DNA of 46,797 bases from SAR86 cluster bacterium AG-422-P06 (GTDB lineage Bacteria; Pseudomonadota; Gammaproteobacteria; Magnimaribacterales; TMED112). Where the stretch lies: assembly GCA_003213455.1 (NCBI GenBank), contig QCMX01000005.1, positions 1 through 46,797 on the forward strand, in the 5' to 3' direction. Position 1 is the first letter of the stretch. Every line of letters starts with the position of its first letter. The translations under genes were made by a program, and so were the position numbers. A model generated the notes under the pieces. It had not been told where the DNA came from. It made no database searches and was given only the letters and a program-made list of their open reading frames with translations. Of the stretch, positions 1 to 9,193 are shown piece after piece.

Positions 1-1
1 G

Positions 2-127
2 TATGGAGGAAGCGTAAAAGCCTCAAATGCGCATAATTTATTAGACAATACTGATATTAATGGACTTTTAGTTGGTGGGGCTTCTCTAAACCCTCAAGAA
101 TTTGCTAAGATAGCGCAATTATGTTGA
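2..127 (+). CDS. tpiA: Triosephosphate isomerase, C-terminal fragment (5' end outside window)
   Basis: Frame 2 reads [41 protein letters not shown], the TIM C-terminal YGGSV...GxLVGGASL signature; followed by secG as in many proteobacteria. Confidence 0.93.
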   Translation, partial: YGGSVKASNAHNLLDNTDINGLLVGGASLNPQEFAKIAQLC

Positions 128-408
128 TCAAGATAGCATTAGTCATTTTAGCAGTGTTAATAGTTGGCTCTATTATGCTGCAACAAGGAAAAGGATCCGA
201 TCTAGGGTCTGCATTCGGTGGAGGAAGCTCAGATTCACTTTTTGGTCCACTGGGTCCTTCAAACTTTTTCTCAAAACTCACTTGGGGACTTATAACTGTA
301 TTCTTTGTTCTTTGCCTTTTATTGGCATACATATCAAAACAAGAACTTACTCTTAATGTCAGTGATGATGTGATAGAGGAAGTTTTTGACGAACCTCCTG
401 TTGAATAA
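121..408 (+). CDS. secG: Preprotein translocase subunit SecG
   Basis: Small two-TM protein with [24 protein letters not shown] motif; start overlaps tpiA stop. Confidence 0.95.
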   Translation: MLIKIALVILAVLIVGSIMLQQGKGSDLGSAFGGGSSDSLFGPLGPSNFFSKLTWGLITVFFVLCLLLAYISKQELTLNVSDDVIEEVFDEPPVE

Positions 409-409
409 A

Positions 410-495
410 TGGTGCCGAAGGAGGGACTTGAACCCTCACAAGCATTGCTTACTACCCCCTCAAGATAGCGCGTCTACCAATTCCGCCACTTCGGC
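410..495 (-). tRNA. tRNA-Leu (anticodon GAG)
   Basis: Reverse complement GCCGAAGTGGCGGAATTGGTAGACGCGCTATCTTGAGGGGGTAG...GGTTCAAGTCCCTCCTTCGGCACCA; long variable arm, encoded CCA. Confidence 0.95.
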
Positions 496-514
496 TAATG
501 TTTAGAAAGAGTAA

Positions 515-520
515 ATTATA
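515..520 (-). promoter_or_regulatory. Putative -10 box (TATAAT) for tRNA-Leu
   Basis: Reverse-strand TATAAT about 20 nt upstream of the tRNA 5' end; -35 weak. Confidence 0.45.
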
Positions 521-531
521 GTCTATAAATA

Positions 532-560
532 TTGACCATTCTAAGTCTTTTAACTATCCT
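532..560 (+). promoter_or_regulatory. Putative sigma70 promoter for tRNA-fMet/rimP-nusA operon
   Basis: TTGACC (532-537), 17-nt spacer, TATCCT (555-560), about 10 nt before the tRNA start. Confidence 0.65.
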
Positions 561-570
561 TTAACGTCAC

Positions 571-647
<77 letters not shown>

Positions 648-653
648 ATTACG

Positions 654-1130
654 ATGATAAAGAGAGATATAGAAGCCTTTTTAATCCCAATTATTGAGGA
701 GACTGGATGTGAACTCTGGGGTATAGAGTTTGGTTCTGCTAAAGGAAAAGGGCGTCTTTTAAGAATTTATATTGATGCAATACAGGGTGTAGATATAGAT
801 GATTGCACTAAAGTAAGCAGAGAAATTGATTATCATTTTCAACATGAAGCAATTTTTTCTGAATTTGCTTTTTTTGAAGTTTCATCTCCTGGACTAGATA
901 GAAAACTATTTAATCAAAAACAATATAAAAAATTCGTTGGAGATGTAGTATCATTATCACTCTTCTCTAAGGTTAATAACCTTAGAAAATTAAAAGGGAC
1001 TCTCCTTGAAGTTTTGGATTCAGAAATTTCTGTCAAAACAGAAGGAGAAATCTTATTGCTTGAATTAAGCAATATAGAAGTTTGTAAACTTGATCTTGAT
1101 GATCAAATAGAGAAAAAAAAGAATGGATAA
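654..1130 (+). CDS. rimP: Ribosome maturation factor RimP
   Basis: ETGCELWGIEFGSAKGKGRLLRIYID...VSSPGLDRKL; the track ORF start (621) lies inside the tRNA, so ATG 654 is preferred. Confidence 0.94.
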   Translation: MIKRDIEAFLIPIIEETGCELWGIEFGSAKGKGRLLRIYIDAIQGVDIDDCTKVSREIDYHFQHEAIFSEFAFFEVSSPGLDRKLFNQKQYKKFVGDVVSLSLFSKVNNLRKLKGTLLEVLDSEISVKTEGEILLLELSNIEVCKLDLDDQIEKKKNG

Positions 1131-2586
1131 ACAGATTTTAGAAGTTGTCGCCTCTGTCTCAATGGAGAAAGGAGTCGATAAAACAATAATTTTTCAAGCT
1201 CTTGAAGAAGCTATTGCAAGCGCAACTAAAAAATTAGTTGATGACGAAGCAAACATAGAAGTAGTTATAGATAGAGAGACTGGTGAGTATAAAACTTTCA
1301 GGCATTGGGATGTAGTAAACGAAGTGGATGAAAGCGAAGTTTTCCAAATCCTTGAGTCTGATCTTGATGGGCATGAAGTTCAAGATAGTGTAGCTAAAAA
1401 AGAAATTGAGAATATAGACTTTGGTCGTATTTCAGCTCAAGCAGCTAAACAAGTAATTATACAAAAAGTTAGAGAAGCAGAAAGAAGCAAAATAACACAA
1501 AAGTATGAAAGTCTAGTTGGAGAAGTAATATCTGGCCAAGTTAAAAGAATAAATAGAGACTTCTTGTTATTAGAAATTGAAGAAGATCTGAATGCTCAAA
1601 TACCTAGGGATCAAATCATCCCAGGCGAAATCTTTAAATTAAATGATAGGGTTAGAGCAGTAATTAAAGAAATTGTTACGACTCCTAGAGGACCGCAGAT
1701 TATTTTGAGCAGAACAGATGAGAGGCTCGTAGTTCAATTATTTACACAGGAAGTTCCAGAAATTTCAGAGGGAACTATTGAGATTAAAGCAATTGCAAGA
1801 GACCCAGGCTACAGATCAAAAATTGCCGTAAAAACCTATGATGGCAGAATAGATCCCGTTGGAGCTTGTGTTGGTATGAGAGGCTCAAGAGTTCAAGCAG
1901 TTTCTAATGAAATTGGAAATGAAAGAATTGATATTTTTATTCATAGTGATAATCCAGCTGAATTTGTTGTTAATTGTCTAGCCCCTGTAAAAATCTATTC
2001 CATTTTAGTCGATGAGAGAACTTCAACATTAGTTCTTGAAGTTGAAGAGGAAAATCAGGCACAAATTATTGGAAAAAATGGTCAGAACTTACGTTTGATG
2101 ACACATATGATTGGCTGGTCTTTTCAGGTCTTAAATAAAGAACAATTCAAAGAATACCAAGATTCATCTTTAGTTGAAAAATATGATGGTCTTGCAGCTA
2201 GGCTAGGTCTATCTGATAAAGAAAAAGAAGGCGTGGTCGCTAGTGAGCTTGATAGTCTAGAAAAAATTGTTGATCTTGATGCTGCAGCTATTTCTGCATT
2301 ATTTGGTGAAGAAAAGAGAACTACAGAAGTTTTAGATAAAGCCAATGAATTATTGCTTCAAGATGCATTTAATGCAGACTTCAGTGATCCTACCATGGAA
2401 GATTCATTAGTTAATTTAAATGGAATTACAAATGATATTCTCAGTTCATTAAGTGCAAATAGCATTAAGAAACTTGATGAATTAGCTGAGATGTCAGTTG
2501 GAGAGTTGATGGATATTTCGGATAAAATAACTGAAACAGAAGCATCGGCTCTTATCATGGAGGCTCGAAAGCCATGGTTTGAGTAA
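1123..2586 (+). CDS. nusA: Transcription termination/antitermination protein NusA
   Basis: S1/KH signature GYRSKIAVKTYDGRIDPVGACVGMRGSRVQAVSNEIGNERIDI; synteny. Confidence 0.97.
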   Translation: MDKQILEVVASVSMEKGVDKTIIFQALEEAIASATKKLVDDEANIEVVIDRETGEYKTFRHWDVVNEVDESEVFQILESDLDGHEVQDSVAKKEIENIDFGRISAQAAKQVIIQKVREAERSKITQKYESLVGEVISGQVKRINRDFLLLEIEEDLNAQIPRDQIIPGEIFKLNDRVRAVIKEIVTTPRGPQIILSRTDERLVVQLFTQEVPEISEGTIEIKAIARDPGYRSKIAVKTYDGRIDPVGACVGMRGSRVQAVSNEIGNERIDIFIHSDNPAEFVVNCLAPVKIYSILVDERTSTLVLEVEEENQAQIIGKNGQNLRLMTHMIGWSFQVLNKEQFKEYQDSSLVEKYDGLAARLGLSDKEKEGVVASELDSLEKIVDLDAAAISALFGEEKRTTEVLDKANELLLQDAFNADFSDPTMEDSLVNLNGITNDILSSLSANSIKKLDELAEMSVGELMDISDKITETEASALIMEARKPWFE

Positions 2587-2597
2587 GAGGTAGCTAT

Positions 2598-4700
2598 ATG
2601 GATATATCAGTAAAAAAACTTTCTGAAATTTTAAAGATAGATCCTAATGCGCTTCTTGAAAAAATGATTGCTGCTGGGCTATCTCAAACAAGTTTAGATG
2701 ATTCTGTTTCAACAGAAGACAAACAGAAACTTCTTGCCTACATAAGAAGTGCAAAAGATTCACCAGTTTCTGAAAAAAAAGTAGAAGTTCCTAAGGAACT
2801 AGAGCCGCAAAAGGAAACACCTAAAGCTGTTGAAAAACCTAAACTCGTTGAAAAACCTAAACCTGAAGAAAAGAAAGAATCAGTCAAAAAAACCGTTTTA
2901 GATAAAAAGAATTCTGAGCCTTCAAAAGAAAAACCAAAAAAAACAGTAAATATAAACGGTTCAATTCGTGTAAATGACTTATCAAGAAAATTAAATAGAA
3001 GAGGTAATGAAGTTGTTAAGAAGCTCATGGAGCTTGGTGAAATGGTTTCATTAAATGATGAGGTAGACCAAGAAACTGCGGTTTTGGTTGCTGAAGAATT
3101 TGGATTTGTCGTTAAATTTGAGGAAGAGCAGCAACTAAGTGAAGATACAACTGACTACCCACAAATTGAAAATAAATATTTAGATGAAGGTTCTCAAAAA
3201 GCAAGGCACTCAGTTGTTACTGTTATGGGACATGTAGATCATGGTAAGACCTCATTGCTTGATGCAATTAAATCTACAAATGTAGTTGATGGTGAATCAG
3301 GTGGAATTACTCAACATATTGCAGCGTATGAGGTGAAAACAAAATCAGGAAAGATTACTTTCATTGATACTCCAGGACATGAAGCCTTTACAGCGATGAG
3401 AGCTAGAGGTGCCAATACAACAGACATTGTAATTTTAGTGGTAGCTGCTAATGATAGCGTTAAACCCCAAACAATTGAGGCAATCACACATGCTAAGGCA
3501 GCAGAAGTTCCAATTATTGTCGCAATAAACAAAATGGATTTAGAAGCAGCTGATATTGATAAAGTTAAAGGAGACTTAGCTAAGTATGAGTTAGTTCCTG
3601 AAGATTGGGGAGGAAAAAATCAAATGATCCCTGTCTCAGCTATAACAAAAGATGGTATAGATTCATTATTGAATGCAATAGAGTTGGAATCTGAGCTATT
3701 AGAACTTACAGCTCCTGAAGATGGTCCAGCAATGGGAGTTATTTTAGAATCAGAATTAGATCGATTCAAAGGGCCTCTTGGTACATTTCTTGTTCAAAAA
3801 GGAGTTCTAAAAGTTGGCGACATTATTGTTGCGGCAGAGAAAAAAGGAAAAATAAAATCTTTAGTCAACAGTTCAGGTGAGCTCATTAAAGAAGCAGGAC
3901 CATCAACTCCAGTCGAAGTTTTAGGTTTGGAAGATTGTGTTCCAGCAGGTGAAGTATTCAATGTGATGGATACAGAAAAAGATGCAAGAAATATAGTTGA
4001 TGAAAGAAATGCTTACTTAAAACAAAAAGCTGATAAGAATGTTATGACTTCTCAATCTGCCTTTGACCTTTTAGACCAAGAAAAAATTAATAAACTAAGA
4101 ATTATTGTGAAATCTGATGTAGCAGGTACGAATGAAGCAATAAATGCATCTTTGCTTAAAATTGGAAATGATGAAGTTGATGTAGATATTGTAAGTTCTG
4201 GTGTTGGTGGAATTACTGAATCTGATGTTAATCTTGCTATCACTACGGGAGCAAGAATTTTTGGTTTTAATGTTAGATCAGATAATAAAGCCAAAAAACT
4301 ATTGGAAGAACAAGGCATTGAGGTAAATTACTACAGTGTCATATACGATTTAATTGAAGATACAAGACGATTATTATCAGGTCTGCTAAAACCAATATAC
4401 TCAGAGAAAATTCTTGGACTTGCTGAAGTTAAGGAGGTATTTAAATCCCCTGAGTTTGGTCTAGTTGCTGGTTGTTTGGTCACAGAAGGTCTGGTGAAGA
4501 GAGAGAAGCATGTAAGAGTGTTAAGAGATAGTGTCGTGATTCATGAAGGTGAATTGGATTCATTAAGAAGATTCAAAGACGATGTTAAAGAAGTACAAAA
4601 CGGTACTGAATGTGGTATTGGTATAAAAAATTATTTAGACATCAAGCCTGGTGATGTAATAGAAAACTTCGAGCAAAAAGAAGAAAAAAGATCTTTATAA
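2598..4700 (+). CDS. infB: Translation initiation factor IF-2
   Basis: VTVMGHVDHGKTSLLDAI...DTPGHEAFTAMRARGA...NKMD GTPase motifs. Confidence 0.98.
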   Translation: MDISVKKLSEILKIDPNALLEKMIAAGLSQTSLDDSVSTEDKQKLLAYIRSAKDSPVSEKKVEVPKELEPQKETPKAVEKPKLVEKPKPEEKKESVKKTVLDKKNSEPSKEKPKKTVNINGSIRVNDLSRKLNRRGNEVVKKLMELGEMVSLNDEVDQETAVLVAEEFGFVVKFEEEQQLSEDTTDYPQIENKYLDEGSQKARHSVVTVMGHVDHGKTSLLDAIKSTNVVDGESGGITQHIAAYEVKTKSGKITFIDTPGHEAFTAMRARGANTTDIVILVVAANDSVKPQTIEAITHAKAAEVPIIVAINKMDLEAADIDKVKGDLAKYELVPEDWGGKNQMIPVSAITKDGIDSLLNAIELESELLELTAPEDGPAMGVILESELDRFKGPLGTFLVQKGVLKVGDIIVAAEKKGKIKSLVNSSGELIKEAGPSTPVEVLGLEDCVPAGEVFNVMDTEKDARNIVDERNAYLKQKADKNVMTSQSAFDLLDQEKINKLRIIVKSDVAGTNEAINASLLKIGNDEVDVDIVSSGVGGITESDVNLAITTGARIFGFNVRSDNKAKKLLEEQGIEVNYYSVIYDLIEDTRRLLSGLLKPIYSEKILGLAEVKEVFKSPEFGLVAGCLVTEGLVKREKHVRVLRDSVVIHEGELDSLRRFKDDVKEVQNGTECGIGIKNYLDIKPGDVIENFEQKEEKRSL

Positions 4701-4703
4701 CAA

Positions 4704-5039
4704 ATGGAAAAAGATAGAATTGTTAGGGTTAACGATAACCTAAAAAAAGAGATTGCTTCTTTTATTCAAAATTCTGATTTAAAAAACTCTTGTGGTTTTA
4801 TAAGCATTAATCATGTTGACACAGCAAGAGACCTTTCTAGTGCCAGAGTATTTTTCTCTACCATAAATTCCGAACTCACAAATAAAGATTTGCAAAAATA
4901 CTTAAATGACAATGCATGGATGATTAGAAAGGGATTGTCAGGCATCCTTCCTTTGAAAAGAGTACCCGAGTTAAAATTTTTCTATGATGAACATATTGAT
5001 AATGTCAGAAAGATAGACGACTTGATAGAAAAATTATAA
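4704..5039 (+). CDS. rbfA: 30S ribosome-binding factor A
   Basis: RbfA-like size and motifs (ARVFFSTI...LKRVPELKFFYDEHID); between infB and truB. Confidence 0.93.
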   Translation: MEKDRIVRVNDNLKKEIASFIQNSDLKNSCGFISINHVDTARDLSSARVFFSTINSELTNKDLQKYLNDNAWMIRKGLSGILPLKRVPELKFFYDEHIDNVRKIDDLIEKL

Positions 5040-5041
5040 GT

Positions 5042-5938
5042 ATGAGCATACTGCTTTTAAATAAAGATAAGGGTATGACATCGTTTTATGCTCTCAAACA
5101 AGCACAAAAAAATCTTGGATTTTCAAAAGCTGGACATGGTGGAACATTGGACCCACTTGCGACTGGGTTGTTGCCGATATTTTTTGAGCAATCAACAAAA
5201 TTTCTTCAGTATTTTAATACTGAGTCAAAAGAGTACATAGCAGAATATGTTTTTGGAATAAGCTCAAATACTGAAGATATTTCAGGAATTCTTGCCTACT
5301 CGGATGCTGAAGAAGAACCAACTGAAGACCAAATCTGTAAAGTCCTAGATTCTTTTTTAGGTGAACAAGTACAAGTGCCGCCAAAATTTTCAGCCAAAAA
5401 AGTTAATGGTATTCCAATGTATAAGCTGGCAAGAAGAGGTAAAGAATTTGATAGAAAAGAACAAAAAATAAATATTTTTGAAATAAATCTGCTTGAGTAT
5501 AAATTTCCAAGATTCAAAATAAAAGTAAGCTGCAGCAAGGGAACTTATGTTAGAACATTGGGTGTCGACATAGGTAAAAGACTCAACCAGTCTGTTTCAA
5601 TGTGCGAATTACAAAGAACAAAATTCGGTCATTTAAATTTAGATGATTCTATCTCATTAGCTGAATTAAAAAATTTGGACAAAAACCAAAAAATGCAGTA
5701 TGTTAGGCGGGTTGAAGAAATTTTAATAGATATCCCACAGGTAGAAATAAGGTCTTCTGAAGTAAAGAAATTTCAAAATGGGTGCCAATTAGAGGCAAGG
5801 GAAATAGAAAAGACTGGAAAACATTTTATTTTTTACAAAAAGGAATTATTGGGATTAGGTTTAGTGGATAACGAATTACAAATAAATCCTCTAAAAGTTT
5901 TAACGAAAGGAGAAATAAAAGAAAATGAGCTTAAGTAA
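5042..5938 (+). CDS. truB: tRNA pseudouridine(55) synthase TruB
   Basis: GHGGTLDPLATGLLPI catalytic motif. Confidence 0.96.
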   Translation: MSILLLNKDKGMTSFYALKQAQKNLGFSKAGHGGTLDPLATGLLPIFFEQSTKFLQYFNTESKEYIAEYVFGISSNTEDISGILAYSDAEEEPTEDQICKVLDSFLGEQVQVPPKFSAKKVNGIPMYKLARRGKEFDRKEQKINIFEINLLEYKFPRFKIKVSCSKGTYVRTLGVDIGKRLNQSVSMCELQRTKFGHLNLDDSISLAELKNLDKNQKMQYVRRVEEILIDIPQVEIRSSEVKKFQNGCQLEAREIEKTGKHFIFYKKELLGLGLVDNELQINPLKVLTKGEIKENELK

Positions 5939-6194
5939 AGAAAAAACTCAAGCAGTTATAAAAAAATTTGGAAAAACAGAAACAGATACAGGTTCTGCAT
6001 CTGTGCAGATAGCTTTATTAACCGAAAGAATTGAAGAATTGCAAAGTCACTTTAAAGAACACAAAAAAGATAATCATTCTAGGACTGGTTTATTACAAAT
6101 AGTCAGCGATAGAAAGAAACTTTTAAGTTATCTAAAGAAGTCTGATTCTGCTGCTTATCAGAAGCTCGTTAAAGAATTAAATCTAAGAGACTAA
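5925..6194 (+). CDS. rpsO: 30S ribosomal protein S15
   Basis: FGKTETDTGSASVQIALLTERI...HKKDNHSRTGLLQIVSDRKKLLSYLK. Confidence 0.98.
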   Translation: MSLSKEKTQAVIKKFGKTETDTGSASVQIALLTERIEELQSHFKEHKKDNHSRTGLLQIVSDRKKLLSYLKKSDSAAYQKLVKELNLRD

Positions 6195-6197
6195 ATT

Positions 6198-8264
6198 ATG
6201 AAAAATATTATTAGAAAAGAGATCCCAATGGGATCAAAAACACTCGTATTAGAGACTGGAAAGATTGCTAGACAAGCAACGGCATCAGTTATTGCATCCA
6301 TGGGCGGAACAGTAGTTATGTGTGCTGTAGTAACTAAAGAAAGTGAAGCAGGGAGAGATTTCTTTCCATTAAGCGTGCACTATATGGAAAAAACCTATTC
6401 AGCTGGGAAAATACCAGGAGGTTATTTCAAAAGAGAAGGAAGACCAACAGAAGTTGAGACTTTAACTTCAAGATTAATAGATAGACCTCTGAGACCATTA
6501 TTCCCAGACTTTTATAAGGATGAAGTTCAAGTCAATTGCATGCTCATCTCACTGGATAAAGAAAACCCACCAGATGTAGTAGCTTTAATGGCTGCATCAG
6601 CTGCAATGTCCATAGCCGACGTTCCTTTTAAAGGACCAATGGGTGCTGCTAGAGTGGGCTTTGTCGAAGACGAATATGTACTAAATCCATCATTTGCTGA
6701 TCTTGAGAATTCAGATCTTGATATGGTCGTTGCAGGTACAGATAGCGCTGTTCTTATGGTTGAATCAGATGCTGATGAATTGAGTGAAGACTTGATGATT
6801 GGCGCAATACTATTTGGGCATCAAGAAATGAAACCAGTTATCAAAGCAATTAATGAGTTTGCAACAGAAGTTCTTCCAGAGAGAAAAGAATATGTAAATC
6901 CAAATCAGGCTGAAGAAGAAAAAATTTATACTGAAGTTACTGAAAAATGTACTAAAGGTCTTGCTGATGCATTTACAACGATTGACAAGAAAGAAAGAGT
7001 TAAAAAAATAAATGTTGTTAAAGAAGAGCTTTTAGCAGACTTAGATGAAGAGCTACATGATAGTTATTCAAAACAATTTAAAGAAGTTGAGAAGCACATT
7101 GTCAGAGAAAATATTCTTGCTAACCAGAAAAGAATAGATGGCAGAAGTTTAACAGAAGTAAGAAATATCGACATAGAAACAAACTTTTTGCCTTCAGTTC
7201 ATGGTTCAGCTTTGTTTACAAGAGGTGAAACTCAGGCAATTGTAACAGCAACACTAGGTTCAGGAAGAGATGTACAGATTGTTGACTCTCTAGCTGGTGA
7301 GAAAAAAGATAATTTCATGTTGCACTACAATTTCCCTAGTTATAGTGTTGGGGAGCTTGGATTTCCAATGGGCCCTAAAAGAAGAGAAATTGGACATGGT
7401 GCACTTGCTAAAAGATCATTGCAATTTGCAGTACCAAGTCTAGAAGAATTTCCATATGCCATAAGAGTCGTTAGTGAAATTACTGAATCCAATGGTTCAA
7501 GTTCAATGGCATCAGTTTGTGGCGGGAGCTTAGCAATGATGGCTGCTGGTATACCTATCAAAGAAAATATTGCAGGTATAGCTATGGGTCTGGTTAAAGA
7601 TGACACAAGATATGAGGTGCTTACAGACATTTTAGGTGATGAAGATCATTTAGGAGACATGGACTTCAAAGTAGCTGGAACCAAGAATGGGGTTTCTGGA
7701 CTTCAAATGGATATTAAAATTGAAGGCATCAATGAAGAAATTTTAGAGAAAGCATTAACTCAAGCAAAAGATGCAAGAATGCATATTCTTGGAGAGATGG
7801 ATAAAGTCTTATCTAAACCAAATGAGTTAACTGGACTAGCGCCTTATTTCTGTAAGTTTAAAGTACACAAAGATAAAGTTAAGGTTGTTATAGGTAAAGG
7901 TGGATCAACTATCAAAGGTCTGCAAGAAGAATTTGGAGTAACTATAGAGCTTCAAGATTCAGGAGAAGTAAATGTCTTTGGAGAGAATAAAGAAGTAGCA
8001 GAGGCAGCAAAAGCAAAGATAGAGCTTTTATGTGCTGAACCAGAAGTTGGAAAGGATTATGATGCTGTAGTTGCAAAAATTATGGAGTTTGGCGCATTTG
8101 TCACATTTATGCCTGGAAAAGATGGCTTACTTCATATTTCACAATTTAAACAAGACTTTGAGCAACTAACTGATGTGATAAACGAAGGCGATAAAGTAAG
8201 AGTAAAAGTTACTGAAATAAGAAGAGACGGTAAGGTTAAGTTAGAATTTTCTGACTCAGAATAG
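6198..8264 (+). CDS. pnp: Polyribonucleotide nucleotidyltransferase
   Basis: Two RNase PH domains, KH (GKGGSTIKGLQEEFGVTIEL) and S1; synteny with rpsO. Confidence 0.98.
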   Translation: MKNIIRKEIPMGSKTLVLETGKIARQATASVIASMGGTVVMCAVVTKESEAGRDFFPLSVHYMEKTYSAGKIPGGYFKREGRPTEVETLTSRLIDRPLRPLFPDFYKDEVQVNCMLISLDKENPPDVVALMAASAAMSIADVPFKGPMGAARVGFVEDEYVLNPSFADLENSDLDMVVAGTDSAVLMVESDADELSEDLMIGAILFGHQEMKPVIKAINEFATEVLPERKEYVNPNQAEEEKIYTEVTEKCTKGLADAFTTIDKKERVKKINVVKEELLADLDEELHDSYSKQFKEVEKHIVRENILANQKRIDGRSLTEVRNIDIETNFLPSVHGSALFTRGETQAIVTATLGSGRDVQIVDSLAGEKKDNFMLHYNFPSYSVGELGFPMGPKRREIGHGALAKRSLQFAVPSLEEFPYAIRVVSEITESNGSSSMASVCGGSLAMMAAGIPIKENIAGIAMGLVKDDTRYEVLTDILGDEDHLGDMDFKVAGTKNGVSGLQMDIKIEGINEEILEKALTQAKDARMHILGEMDKVLSKPNELTGLAPYFCKFKVHKDKVKVVIGKGGSTIKGLQEEFGVTIELQDSGEVNVFGENKEVAEAAKAKIELLCAEPEVGKDYDAVVAKIMEFGAFVTFMPGKDGLLHISQFKQDFEQLTDVINEGDKVRVKVTEIRRDGKVKLEFSDSE

Positions 8265-9155
8265 TTCGGCAAGCATACATCTTGCTGAGCCACCACCGAA
8301 CTTTTCAATCGTAGGTATATCTTCGTGCACAATCTTTTTGAAATGCAGTAATAATTTAGCTTTCTGCTCTTCGGTATAACCTTTAAAAGATCTAGTAGAC
8401 ATGGCGAGCAGTAGCTCGCCATTTTTATTTGGAATTTCTAAACAATTACCGCAGAAATCTAGAAGTTGATCCTTTTTAATCTCAATAACTTCATGGTATC
8501 TACTAACCATCTCCCTTACATGATCTACATACTCGGGTTTAATTACTTCGAAACAGATTCCAATAGCAGTAGTTCCGACGTACATCAAAACATCTGTATG
8601 GTATATAGGGCTGCCTGTATGGCTCTCAGTCTCAAACAGTACCAATTCATAATTATTTCTTGCACACCATTCTTTAGCTAGTTCAGCATTTGCCCTTGGA
8701 GATATTGTTAAATAAACAACTCTATTTGTTCTATCAAATACCATGCTGCTAGTAGATTCTAAAAACCTATTTTCAGATTCTAAACTGCTCATATCTTCGG
8801 TTAATTCATATTCCTGTTTAAGGTAATTAATCATTTCAGGTGTTTTTTCTAGCCTTCTATTTTCTGCAAGCATGCTGAAAATTTGAAAAGTTTTATTTTC
8901 AAATGTTGTAAACCAATTTGGAAAAATATGATCAGGGCATTTTGATGATCCTTTAAGAGCTATAACTTCAACACCATTTTTTTCTAGACAGCCCTTAAAT
9001 CTCCTAAACTCTTCAATTGCAGAATCTAAGATTTGGTCTGAATTTTCATGCTTATCATCTAACTGATAATGATTGCTATCTGCAGTTTGAGGGTTCATGA
9101 AGAAAACTTCAGGCTCTACCATGAAGATCTTATTTGTTGATTGCTTATCTTTCAT
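8256..9155 (-). CDS. ctlX: Arginine deiminase-related / citrulline-utilization hydrolase (CtlX-type amidinotransferase fold)
   Basis: FMVEPEVFFMNPQTADSNHYQ ... FPNWFTTFENKT ... GHTGSPIYHTDVLMYVG-like motif (SHTGSPIYHTDVLMYVGTTAIGI) ... CGNCLEI; divergent to rocD. Confidence 0.82.
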   Translation of the reverse strand: MKDKQSTNKIFMVEPEVFFMNPQTADSNHYQLDDKHENSDQILDSAIEEFRRFKGCLEKNGVEVIALKGSSKCPDHIFPNWFTTFENKTFQIFSMLAENRRLEKTPEMINYLKQEYELTEDMSSLESENRFLESTSSMVFDRTNRVVYLTISPRANAELAKEWCARNNYELVLFETESHTGSPIYHTDVLMYVGTTAIGICFEVIKPEYVDHVREMVSRYHEVIEIKKDQLLDFCGNCLEIPNKNGELLLAMSTRSFKGYTEEQKAKLLLHFKKIVHEDIPTIEKFGGGSARCMLAELF

Positions 9156-9193
9156 ATTTTAGCTAGCGGTACAAAATATTTACTATTAGAATA

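Noticed and set aside
105-332. Antisense ORFs in the track (e.g. 105-332, 2124-2345, 2358-2558, 2738-3028, 3311-3532, 4052-4318, 7340-7630, 37254-37607, 39396-39638)
   Set aside because: All mirror strongly conserved genes on the opposite strand and read as low-complexity Ser/Leu/Phe-rich shadows; no SD or family match.
2829-2864. 18-bp tandem repeat (GTTGAAAAACCTAAAC..) in infB
   Set aside because: Lies in the Lys/Pro/Glu-rich IF-2 N-terminal linker, where short repeats are ordinary.
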